Shown here piece by piece: positions 13,627-19,963 of a stretch of DNA of 19,963 nucleotides (its first letter is position 1; each line of letters starts with the position of its first letter). Below the pieces are notes generated by a model. The model saw only the letters and a program-made list of their open reading frames with translations. It ran no database searches and was not told the origin of the DNA. Origin of the DNA: JADLAT01 sp964348795 (GTDB taxonomy: Bacteria > Pseudomonadota > Alphaproteobacteria > Micavibrionales > Micavibrionaceae); assembly GCA_964348795.1 (NCBI GenBank), contig CAYGDY010000020.1, positions 1 to 19,963 on the forward strand. The letters are read 5' to 3'. A program made the position numbers and the translations under genes.

Positions 13627-15454
13627 GTTTCACACTGTCTTGATATTTTGCATGGGGTTGTTCGTGTTTGTGTCTCACGCTGACGCACAAACCCCGAAAC
13701 TGCAAGAAAAATTTGGGCCTCCCGCACAGGAAACTCCGAATGAGGCCGCCTCATTCGGGCTCTCCATGCATGGCAAGCCCAAATATAACGCCCAAAGCAA
13801 ATTTCTGGACTATGCCAACCCCAAGGCCCCGCAAGGCGGTACCCTTAAAATGGCGGCCATTGGCACCTTTGACAGCGTGAACCCCTTCAGTATCAAGGGT
13901 AAGGCGGCGCAGGGGCTGGATCTGGTCTATGACCGCCTGATGGCACGTGTCTGGGACGAACCTTTTACCCTGTATCCCCTGATTGCCGAGCGGATCGAGA
14001 TACCGGCGGACCGTTCGCGCCTGACCATCCATATCAACCCCAAAGCCCGTTTTCACGATGGCACCCCCATTACCGCCGATGATGTAATCTTTTCCTTCGA
14101 GACCTTGAAAATATCCGGCAGACCCAACATGCGTCAGGTCTATCGCCTTGTCAAAACCGTTGAAAAACAGGATGACCGGACGGTGCGTTTTACACTGGGC
14201 AAGGGGTATAACCGCGAAACGGTCATGATTTTGGCTATTATGCCTGTGCTGTCCAAAACCTACTGGAATGGCAGGTCCTTTGATTCTGCGACACTCGAAA
14301 CACCGCTTTTAAATGGCCCCTATAAAATTGAGGAATTTTCCCCGGGCCACCGTATTGTCTACAAACGAGTGCAAGACTACTGGGCCAACGATCTTTTGAC
14401 CGCTGTAGGACATTTCAATTTCGACACCATCATCTACGAGTATTTCCGTGACGACACCGTGGCCTTCGAGGCCTTTAAATCAGGGGACCTGAATCTCCGC
14501 CGCGAGATGGATGCCGGAAAATGGGCCAGCGCCTACAATTTTCCCGTGAACAACGGGCAGGCGTTTTTTGAAAATATTCCCCATAGCAGGCCAGAGCGCA
14601 CACAGGCTCTTATCTTCAACATGCGCCGCACCCCCTTTGACGATCTCCGCGTCCGCAAAGCCCTCAGCCTGATGTTTGATTTTGAATGGATCAATCAGAA
14701 CCTGTTCTACAACCAGTATAAAAGGATCAACAGCTTTTTCCCGAACTCAGAACTCTCTGCTACGGGGGAACCCTCTGCCGAAGAAATAGAAATTCTCAGC
14801 CCGTGGAAAGACAAGATTCCCTCTCAGGTTTTTTCCCAAATTCCGCCACAGCCCGACAATAAAAGCAATACACAGCGCCGCGAACATATGCACGAGGCCG
14901 ACCGCCTTTTAAAAGAGGCCGGCTGGACCGTCAAAAATGGTCTGCGCGTCAAGGACGGCAAACCCTTCCTGTTCGAGATCATTCTGGATGCGCCCGAAAA
15001 TGAAAAAATTGCCCTGCACTTCAAACGCAACCTTGAAAAGATCGGGGTCAAAGCCATGATCCGCGTACTGGACAGTGCGGCCTATCGCGGGCGGTTGAAT
15101 GAATACGATTTCGATATGACGCTTTATTACTGGCTTTCGACCCTTTCCCCTGGCACGGAACAAATTCTGTACTGGGGCTGTCAGGCAGGCAAGGCGCCTG
15201 CGCGCTGGAATTTCCCTGGCCTGTGCGATCCAGCGATTGACGCGCTGGCCAAAAGCATTCCGGAGACACAAACGCGGGCAGATCTCGTGACACGCATGCA
15301 CGCGCTGGACCGGCTTTTGCTGGGACAGTCGGCGATTATCCCGTTGTATTACAATGATTTTGATTATGTGGCCTACTGGGCTCCCCTCAAACACCCGCCA
15401 CAAACACCGCTTTATGGGACAGTTCTCGAAACATGGTGGATGGAACCGCAATAA
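13613..15454 (+). CDS. YejA-like extracellular solute-binding protein, family 5 (copy 2)
   Basis: This paralogue of the 10439 gene has about 613 residues. It shares in order YANPKAPQGGTLKMAAIGTF, VWDEPFTLYPLIAE, DGTPITADDVIFSFETL, LLNGPYKIEEF, KALSLMFDFEWINQNLF and a matching C-terminus ending in ETWWMEP. A hydrophobic leader (TVLIFCMGLFVFVSHADA) indicates export to the periplasm, though its n-region has no Lys or Arg with this start. In-frame ATGs at 13550, 13613 and 13625 are possible; none has a good ribosome binding site (GGAAGG at 13591-13596 is too far). The 13613 start is a compromise. No transport partners are nearby. Confidence 0.88.
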   Translation: MSISMFHTVLIFCMGLFVFVSHADAQTPKLQEKFGPPAQETPNEAASFGLSMHGKPKYNAQSKFLDYANPKAPQGGTLKMAAIGTFDSVNPFSIKGKAAQGLDLVYDRLMARVWDEPFTLYPLIAERIEIPADRSRLTIHINPKARFHDGTPITADDVIFSFETLKISGRPNMRQVYRLVKTVEKQDDRTVRFTLGKGYNRETVMILAIMPVLSKTYWNGRSFDSATLETPLLNGPYKIEEFSPGHRIVYKRVQDYWANDLLTAVGHFNFDTIIYEYFRDDTVAFEAFKSGDLNLRREMDAGKWASAYNFPVNNGQAFFENIPHSRPERTQALIFNMRRTPFDDLRVRKALSLMFDFEWINQNLFYNQYKRINSFFPNSELSATGEPSAEEIEILSPWKDKIPSQVFSQIPPQPDNKSNTQRREHMHEADRLLKEAGWTVKNGLRVKDGKPFLFEIILDAPENEKIALHFKRNLEKIGVKAMIRVLDSAAYRGRLNEYDFDMTLYYWLSTLSPGTEQILYWGCQAGKAPARWNFPGLCDPAIDALAKSIPETQTRADLVTRMHALDRLLLGQSAIIPLYYNDFDYVAYWAPLKHPPQTPLYGTVLETWWMEPQ

Positions 15455-15540
15455 ACTGTAATTCGGGATTGAGCTTCCCGTCCGGCCTTGTTATCATAGC
15501 TTCCTGTAACGCCGCCTTTTTTATTGCTTTAAGGTTTCAT

Positions 15541-16074
15541 ATGCTGGTCACACGCTTTCGTATTTCTCTGGTTTCCCTCCTTCTCATCGTGCCTTTGACG
15601 GCCTGTACGGGGAATGTTATCAACAAGCTCGAAGGCCAGTACTGGCAACGCACCAGCGTGTCAGAAGCCGCCTATATCCAAGGCCCCAAGGCCCAGCAGA
15701 TGCTGAGCAGAGATATCTCCCGCTGTGTTTTTGAACTGCGCGAACTCGAACGGCTCGGCATGATCAAAAACGCCATCCCGACAGACCATCATGGCCGTGT
15801 TCTGGACCCTGATGAACTGGCCATGAAGGATTGGGACACGCCGGAGCGTGATGGGCACCTGCTCTCTGAACACGGGGATTATATGGATTTTGAAACCTGT
15901 ATGCGGGATAAAGGCTGGGAGCGGATTGAGCACGTCCCCTATGATGTCGCAGAAAAAGGGCGGGAAAACTATGTCCGCACGAATATCAAATACAGGGATG
16001 CTGTCAAGGCCGCCGATTCCGATAAAACAACGGTGGATGGCCAGAGCGAGAACATCGGCAAGCTGAATAATTAG
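15541..16074 (+). CDS. Small predicted lipoprotein of unknown function
   Basis: The protein has 177 residues. Basic n-region, hydrophobic core and lipobox LTAC with the lipidated Cys at residue 22 (MLVTRFRISLVSLLLIVPLT, then AC) predict an envelope lipoprotein. The mature part is hydrophilic, with two Cys (CVFELRELE and FETCMRDKGWERI). The CMRDKGW pattern recurs in small Gram-negative lipoproteins of unknown role. AAGG at 15531-15534 lies 6 nt before the ATG, which excludes the longer in-frame start at 15433. A hairpin at 16092-16111 follows the stop and may terminate the transcript. Confidence 0.8.
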   Translation: MLVTRFRISLVSLLLIVPLTACTGNVINKLEGQYWQRTSVSEAAYIQGPKAQQMLSRDISRCVFELRELERLGMIKNAIPTDHHGRVLDPDELAMKDWDTPERDGHLLSEHGDYMDFETCMRDKGWERIEHVPYDVAEKGRENYVRTNIKYRDAVKAADSDKTTVDGQSENIGKLNN

Positions 16075-16091
16075 AGCGAGCATATGATAGA

Positions 16092-16118
16092 CCATCCCGA
16101 TAAAGGGATGGGACTTTT
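16092..16118 (+). terminator. Candidate rho-independent terminator
   Basis: CCATCCC (16092-16098) and GGGATGG (16105-16111) form a perfect 7-bp stem with a GATAAA loop, followed by GGACTTTTA. The T-tract is short and slightly displaced, so efficiency is uncertain. It lies 18 nt after the lipoprotein stop. Confidence 0.5.
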
Positions 16119-16120
16119 AC

Positions 16121-16188
16121 TGTCATCCTGAAGCCGAAGGAACCCAAAATACACAAGAGAGATCCTTCGCCTTTCGGCTCAGAATGAC
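16121..16188. repeat. Imperfect inverted repeat (REPIN-like), related to 4351-4375
   Basis: The left edge TGTCATCCTGAAGCCGAAGG is mirrored by a right arm at about 16161-16188 ending CTCAGAATGACA. The arms pair imperfectly, with a several-base indel. Both outer ends are TGTCAT/ATGACA, as in the other repeats of this window. It sits in the 204-nt gap between the lipoprotein gene and the convergent glycosyltransferase; the rest of that gap shows nothing I can assign. Confidence 0.7.
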
Positions 16189-16278
16189 AACAAGAAAGAG
16201 AGAACTTGGTGTCTTCGTGTCTTGGTGGTAAAAGCGGCGGGTGGCCTGTGTCTGGCACTATCCGTTATATATACCCCC

Positions 16279-17244
16279 TCAAAGACCGGAAGGCTTCACC
16301 CACATCGCCTCTATCGCCTCTTCCACGGCCTCCACCGTCAGGCTCTCCATCAGGGAATGCGTCAATGTCTTAGGATCATACCCCTCATACGCCGTGAGTT
16401 GATCAAAAGACTCCGGTGTTGATACAAAGCGCGCATGGGAGCCCCACGGCGCATACAGCGCAGGATAGCTGGGGCCAAACAGCCCCAGTGTGGGAATCCC
16501 CACCGCAGATGCGCAGTGCATCAGGCCGGAATCATTGCCCAGATAAAAATCACACCGCGCCAGAACTGCCGCAGAGGTCGCAGGGTCCGTTCTGGCAATC
16601 AGATCAATCCGGCGTTCCGGCGGGAGAGAGTCCAAAAGCTGACGCGCCGCCGGTTCTTCGCCCGGGGCGGAAAACACAGCAACTCGCGCGCCCTCCATCA
16701 CGCCACCCGCGCGGATCGTCCACTGCACGGTTTCAATAAAACGCCCCACCGGCCACGTCTTGCCGATCCAGTGAGCCGTAGGCCCCACCGCCAGAACAAG
16801 CCCTCCCTCATCCGGAATAAACGTCTCTGCTTTGCGCCTCTGCTCTGCCGTAAACCAGAGTTTCGGCGCAGGCGGCGGAGATACCCGCATCACTTGCGCA
16901 TTCTGATACACTTTGTGGGCCTGCGCATCAATATGCGACCCGAACACAAAACGGCGTCTGGCCACGATCAAGCGTGATACAGCGGAATTGCGCAGATCAA
17001 TCACCCCGTCCCAGCGCGTCCCCACAACCTGCCACCACAAGGCCAGCCAATGCCGGTTGTATGGTTGTTTTTTGAGCGGAATGATCCGTTCGCACAGGGG
17101 ATATCCTTCAAACAGAGAGGCCGCCAAAGGGCCGCACACAATCGTGACACGCGCCTGTGGCCATGTCATAGCGACATGCTCCAGCAAGCCTGTCGATAAA
17201 ACCGCATCGCCAATCCGGCTGGATGTGATAAAAAGAATCCGCAT
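16279..17244 (-). CDS. Glycosyltransferase family 9 (heptosyltransferase-like)
   Basis: The 321-residue protein opens with MRILFITSSRIGDAVLSTGL, the hallmark N-terminus of GT9 enzymes, and has the C-terminal sugar-nucleotide signature LGNDSGLMHCASAVGIPTLG followed by LFGPS. A mid-protein VLAVGPTAHWIGKTWPVGRF block also fits. GT9 members add heptoses or related sugars to the lipopolysaccharide core at the cytoplasmic face; acceptor and donor cannot be assigned here. KdsB in the same window is consistent with an LPS role. The start is firm by family homology although no clear ribosome binding site is visible. Its ATG (17242-17244) overlaps the divergent ygfZ start region. Confidence 0.92.
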   Translation of the reverse strand: MRILFITSSRIGDAVLSTGLLEHVAMTWPQARVTIVCGPLAASLFEGYPLCERIIPLKKQPYNRHWLALWWQVVGTRWDGVIDLRNSAVSRLIVARRRFVFGSHIDAQAHKVYQNAQVMRVSPPPAPKLWFTAEQRRKAETFIPDEGGLVLAVGPTAHWIGKTWPVGRFIETVQWTIRAGGVMEGARVAVFSAPGEEPAARQLLDSLPPERRIDLIARTDPATSAAVLARCDFYLGNDSGLMHCASAVGIPTLGLFGPSYPALYAPWGSHARFVSTPESFDQLTAYEGYDPKTLTHSLMESLTVEAVEEAIEAMWVKPSGL

Positions 17245-17950
17245 GACGCACTCTATGACACAAGACCCCTTCTACACAACCCTCCCCGCCCGTGGGCGTA
17301 TTGTGCTGTCCGGCCCCGACAGGGCCGCCTTCCTGCAAGACCTTGTCACGCAGGATATCAGGCTTTTAACCCCCGATGCCCTGCTCTACAGTTGCCTGCT
17401 GACTCCGCAGGGCAAATTTCTGCATGATTTTTTTATTCTGGCCCCCGATGCCGATACCATCCTGCTCGATTGCGAAGGCGGGACAAGAACGCAGGATCTC
17501 TTCAAGCGCCTGACTCTCTACCGTCTCAGAAAACGGGTTGAACTCACCTGCGGAGAGGACGCGCCCGTCTATGGCGTTTTCGGGGAGGCGCTCGGCTGGC
17601 CGGACCCCCGCCATCCGGAGATGGGATTCCGAAGCTATGAAAAGCCGCAGACTCTGCCGGAATCCCCTTTCTGTGTCTGGGACCACTGGCGCATCACTCT
17701 GGGCATTCCCGATGGAAGCCGCGATCTTGTGATTGGTCAGTCTACGCTGGACGAAGGCCGGATCGAAGCGCTCCACGGCGTCTCCTATGATAAGGGGTGC
17801 TATGTGGGTCAGGAACTCACAGCCCGCATGCACTATCGCGGATTGGGGAAAAAACACCTCCAGCGCGTCCCGCTGTCCGCCCTGCCCGCAGGCGCGGAAC
17901 TCCGCTCGACCTGCGGTGATATCGGGCTGGCGCTCGTCAAAGCGGTCTGA
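17243..17950 (+). CDS. ygfZ: Folate-dependent YgfZ/GcvT-like Fe-S protein, short form
   Basis: The protein has 235 residues. The YgfZ signature KGCYVGQELTARMHYRG (about 191-207) holds the conserved Cys for folate-linked repair or maturation of some [4Fe-4S] enzymes. Upstream blocks LSGPDRAAFLQDLVTQDI and LLTPQGKFLHDFFIL are the N-terminal GcvT-like fold. The C-terminal barrel seems cut short: after LPAGAEL it ends with STCGDIGLALVKAV, where relatives usually continue with a longer G..S..G..LA segment. Start could be 17243 or 17255; both lack a clear ribosome binding site. The open frame that begins at 16913 is shadow of the opposite gene before that. It ends 3 nt before a convergent small gene. 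Confidence 0.9.
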   Translation: MTHSMTQDPFYTTLPARGRIVLSGPDRAAFLQDLVTQDIRLLTPDALLYSCLLTPQGKFLHDFFILAPDADTILLDCEGGTRTQDLFKRLTLYRLRKRVELTCGEDAPVYGVFGEALGWPDPRHPEMGFRSYEKPQTLPESPFCVWDHWRITLGIPDGSRDLVIGQSTLDEGRIEALHGVSYDKGCYVGQELTARMHYRGLGKKHLQRVPLSALPAGAELRSTCGDIGLALVKAV

Positions 17951-17953
17951 GTG

Positions 17954-18121
17954 TCAAACAATCGCCGGCGGATACACGATTTTAAACAAAAGATACATCA
18001 GCAGAACAACGATAAACACCATCATGGCCAGCACATCTTTCCGGCTAAAAAAATGATACATATCAAAGGTTTTCAGGTCTTCATCCTCGTGAGCGTCCTG
18101 CTCGTTTTTCTGATGGTCCAT
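17954..18121 (-). CDS. Small single-pass membrane protein, 55 residues
   Basis: The start MDHQKNEQDAHEDEDLKTFD is highly charged and cytoplasmic-looking, followed by one clear membrane helix (about 30-50, LAMMVFIVVLLMYLLFKIVY) and a PPAIV tail. GGGGAAG lies 5 nt before the ATG on the minus strand, which supports translation and picks this start within a longer open frame. I do not recognise a family. It converges on ygfZ and points away from tRNA-Trp. Small size makes chance possible, but helix and ribosome binding site together argue that it is real. Confidence 0.6.
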   Translation of the reverse strand: MDHQKNEQDAHEDEDLKTFDMYHFFSRKDVLAMMVFIVVLLMYLLFKIVYPPAIV

Positions 18122-18247
18122 GTGCTTCCCCGATCCGGCAAGAAAATTATACGATATACAGACTGAAGTCTTTCTGGACTTTACAACATATTCGATATTA
18201 TAAGATAGAGCCGGAAACAAAAAATCTGTTTTTCCGGCTCTGATTTT

Positions 18248-18323
18248 AGGGGTGTAGCTCAGCTGGTAGAGCGACGGTCTCCAAAACCGTAGGTCGCAGG
18301 TTCGAATCCTGTCGCCCCTGCCA
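18248..18323 (+). tRNA. tRNA-Trp (anticodon CCA)
   Basis: The 76-nt cloverleaf has acceptor arms AGGGGTG/CGCCCCT (one G-T pair), a D arm GCTC-AGCTGGTA-GAGC, and an anticodon stem ACGGT/ACCGT around the loop CTCCAAA, giving anticodon CCA. The T arm contains GGTTCGAATCC, followed by discriminator G and encoded CCA at 18321-18323. TTTTT directly after CCA may help termination. In many alphaproteobacteria tRNA-Trp is followed by secE-nusG; here it is followed by an AT-rich region with unknown genes. Confidence 0.97.
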
Positions 18324-18643
18324 TTTTTCCCGCCCCCAAGCGCACAGCGCGTGCGGGAATTTGGGGCATCCCCTCTTCCCTGAGACCCATAGCACGCCTC
18401 CCATAAAACGTTCATACAAGAACAGTCCTCTCCTCCTCCCTCCCCCTCATGGAGAGCGGGCCGAAGCAAAAAAAACACCAACGGCGTCACGGAGGCGGGA
18501 AAAGTCGCATAATTTATGAATTAAATATGGGAAATATGCATTATTCAACAAAATCAATGCATTGTGCAGGGTTTTTCTTGACAGATTGAGAACTTTGATT
18601 TACAGAGAATGCACGCACAGTTTTTAAGGGGAAGTGAAGGGAC
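18324..18643. other. Gene-free stretch after tRNA-Trp, composition boundary
   Basis: No supported gene lies here. The first part (to about 18500) is GC-rich with a foldable segment at about 18334-18366 (outer CCCCCAA/TTTGGGG, inner GCAC/GTGC). From about 18505 it becomes AT-rich, with two ATGCATT copies (18536 and 18557), then the promoter-like TTGACA. An open frame on the minus strand crosses the stretch but has no family features. Confidence 0.6.
18578..18606 (+). promoter_or_regulatory. Candidate sigma-70-type promoter for the 18644 gene
   Basis: A perfect -35 TTGACA (18578-18583) is followed after 17 nt by TACAGA (18601-18606), a weak -10. A start near 18613 would leave a leader of about 30 nt before the ATG at 18644. 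The -35 and spacing are good; the -10 lowers confidence. Confidence 0.5.
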
Positions 18644-19192
18644 ATGAAGAAAAAATATCTCTTTTGGATTATACCGATGTTGGGTATTTTTCTTATAGGA
18701 ATTCAGATGTTTCTGGATTGTGGCGCATGTATCTCCGAACAAGATTACGCATTGATGCGTAAAATAAAACAACACTTAAAAAAACAGGGAGACTCCATCA
18801 AAGTTTCAGAAATCCATGGGGGGGATTGGAAAGAGGTTTGCACTTCTGGGTATGGGGTTAACATGGAGTTTACCCATCGTGCCCAAAACGGGGTTAACTT
18901 ACCGGACAGGGTGGTGTTAAACGGTGCGCTCCCTTACATCACGGATCGGTATGATGAAAGCGCAATTGTCTTTTATTATGGAGACAACGGTGACAGCATA
19001 GAGGTCTATAGAATGATCCCGCAAAAGATGATCTATCAAGCTGGAAGGGGATGCTTTTCTCGAGAAGAGGCTTATTTGCAAGTGCGAAGAGACAAGTCAC
19101 AATTTTCAAAAAACATATATGTATATAAAACACTTCCCGATGATTACATAGAAATAACCATTGTTCCAAAGAAGGAGATTGAAAATGACTAA
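18644..19192 (+). CDS. Unknown membrane-anchored or exported protein
   Basis: The 182-residue protein begins with MKKKYLFWIIPMLGIFLIGI, a basic n-region plus one hydrophobic helix, so the rest should face the periplasm. Four cysteines (26, 29, 66, 137) could form two disulfides. The body is mixed alpha/beta with no family I recognise. GAAGGG lies just before the ATG (short spacing), and AAGGGG lies 12 nt before. It overlaps the next gene by 8 nt and is AT-rich compared with the genes left of the tRNA. Given the partner gene, an immunity or accessory role is possible but unproven. Confidence 0.7.
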   Translation: MKKKYLFWIIPMLGIFLIGIQMFLDCGACISEQDYALMRKIKQHLKKQGDSIKVSEIHGGDWKEVCTSGYGVNMEFTHRAQNGVNLPDRVVLNGALPYITDRYDESAIVFYYGDNGDSIEVYRMIPQKMIYQAGRGCFSREEAYLQVRRDKSQFSKNIYVYKTLPDDYIEITIVPKKEIEND

Positions 19193-19963
19193 TGTTATCC
19201 TCAAAAGGTATGATTATACTGGATTTGTGGCGGTATTTGCCGGTTCTGAAAGTGAAGCGGTTGCGGTAGGAAATGGTTTTTACAGAAACCCAAGAGATAA
19301 TTCTGATGATCCCAATTTACACAGAGACATACAATCGCGCAATGCCATTACACATGCGCATATGAGCGCAAGCCTCACTGTTGATTATGGACCGGATTTC
19401 GCAAACACGCTCGGGAATATAAAAGAAGGAACCCCAAAAATTATTGATAGTAATGATGAATACAGAGACCAATATAACAACGAAGTCGGACGGCGAGTGG
19501 GAGATTATTTTGAGCAATGGGTGACGCAAGAAGGCCAAGCCGGCAGAACCTATACAGATCAACAAAAACAGGATTTTTTGGATGATCTGATCATGGATGC
19601 CTATAACAAGGGGGATCTCATATGGGATCTTGATCATGATCCTCGCATTTTGAATCGTGACAATACACCAAAAGATGACCCCACATGGAGCCGCCCTTCG
19701 CAGGATTGGGAGGGGACTTCGGCCCCTAGAGATCATTCCATGGTCGATGATTTTTCTGAAAATCCTATTGGTTTTACACTGGATATTCCGCAACAACTTT
19801 TGGACAATGCGCAAGAACTCTTAAATGATGCCTTTGATTCATTAAAGGATTTGCTGGATGCGCTGGGGGTGTTACCCGAACCGTCCCCGCCGCCATGGGT
19901 GCCTCATGCGCTCGACCCCATCACGAACACCCCCGGGACGCGGGTGTTGCAGGGTTCGGGGTG
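19185..19963 (+). CDS. DUF6973-like domain protein, 3'-truncated by the window edge
   Basis: The frame is open from ATG 19185 to the end (259 full codons). AGGAG at 19173-19177 gives a 7-nt spacing, and the start overlaps the previous stop, so translation is probably coupled. Residues about 52-105 carry NAITHAHMSASLTVDYGPDF, then NNEVGRRVGDYFEQW. The spacing of HA, SA-LT-x3-G and NN-x-x-GR-x-x-G resembles the DUF6973 motif set, which I associate with secreted or toxin-type proteins. Then comes an acidic region, an amphipathic stretch (about 205-230) and a proline-rich linker (LPEPSPPPWVPHALDPI). There is no N-terminal signal peptide. The last about 110 bases are much richer in GC than the rest. 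Function unknown. Confidence 0.75.
   Translation, partial: MTNVILKRYDYTGFVAVFAGSESEAVAVGNGFYRNPRDNSDDPNLHRDIQSRNAITHAHMSASLTVDYGPDFANTLGNIKEGTPKIIDSNDEYRDQYNNEVGRRVGDYFEQWVTQEGQAGRTYTDQQKQDFLDDLIMDAYNKGDLIWDLDHDPRILNRDNTPKDDPTWSRPSQDWEGTSAPRDHSMVDDFSENPIGFTLDIPQQLLDNAQELLNDAFDSLKDLLDALGVLPEPSPPPWVPHALDPITNTPGTRVLQGSG

Noticed and set aside
15433..15540. Upstream extension of the lipoprotein gene
   Set aside because: It would bury the lipobox signal sequence; AAGG before 15541 gives the better start.
16913..17242. 110-residue N-terminal extension of ygfZ
   Set aside because: It is antisense to the conserved GT9 N-terminus and unlike any YgfZ start.
17954..18490. 178-residue minus-strand frame as one gene
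   Set aside because: It runs across the tRNA-Trp gene; only the 55-residue C-terminal part has a ribosome site and a sensible protein.
1..19963. CRISPR array, transposase or integrase genes, rRNA
   Set aside because: No regularly spaced direct repeats, no recombinase motifs and no rRNA segments were found; the only tandem repeat is the short 20-mer at 3145.

Overview
The window reads as chromosomal DNA of a motile Gram-negative alphaproteobacterium. The evidence is a CtrA-type cell-cycle regulator with its phosphoacceptor at Asp51, flagellar export genes fliI and fliJ divergent from ctrA, a TipF-like membrane EAL protein, and lipopolysaccharide genes (kdsB and a GT9 glycosyltransferase). A near-perfect parS site (4605-4620) suggests the region lies near the chromosomal origin. 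A Micavibrio-like or Rhodospirillales-like host is only a guess.

Left part (1-6519): the 3' part of an MFS transporter, then a long proline-rich FliK-like protein. An AT-richer, unrecognised two-domain gene (3311-4318) follows, with palindromic repeats on both sides. Next come parS and the leftward fliI-fliJ operon. The fliI/ctrA divergent region holds four TTAA half-sites in one large imperfect palindrome, probably a CtrA-type autoregulatory site, although the spacing is not the textbook one.

Middle part (6520-13083): ctrA, a long inverted repeat (REPIN-like), pgsA (phosphatidylglycerophosphate synthase), pyrD (quinone-linked dihydroorotate dehydrogenase) overlapping a TipF-like gene by 4 nt, then a YejA-like periplasmic binding protein overlapping kdsB by 4 nt.

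Right part (13069-19963): a divergent macro-domain protein, a second YejA-like binding protein, a small lipoprotein, a GT9 glycosyltransferase divergent from ygfZ, a 55-residue membrane protein, and tRNA-Trp(CCA). Downstream of the tRNA the base composition becomes AT-rich. Two overlapping unknown genes lie there; the second runs off the window and carries a DUF6973-like motif set seen in secreted and toxin-type proteins. This looks like the start of an accessory island.

Functionally, flagellum assembly (FliI, FliJ, FliK-like, TipF-like) and its likely master regulator CtrA cluster together with housekeeping and envelope genes. At least four dispersed palindromic repeats, most with TGTCAT ends, occupy the longer intergenic gaps.
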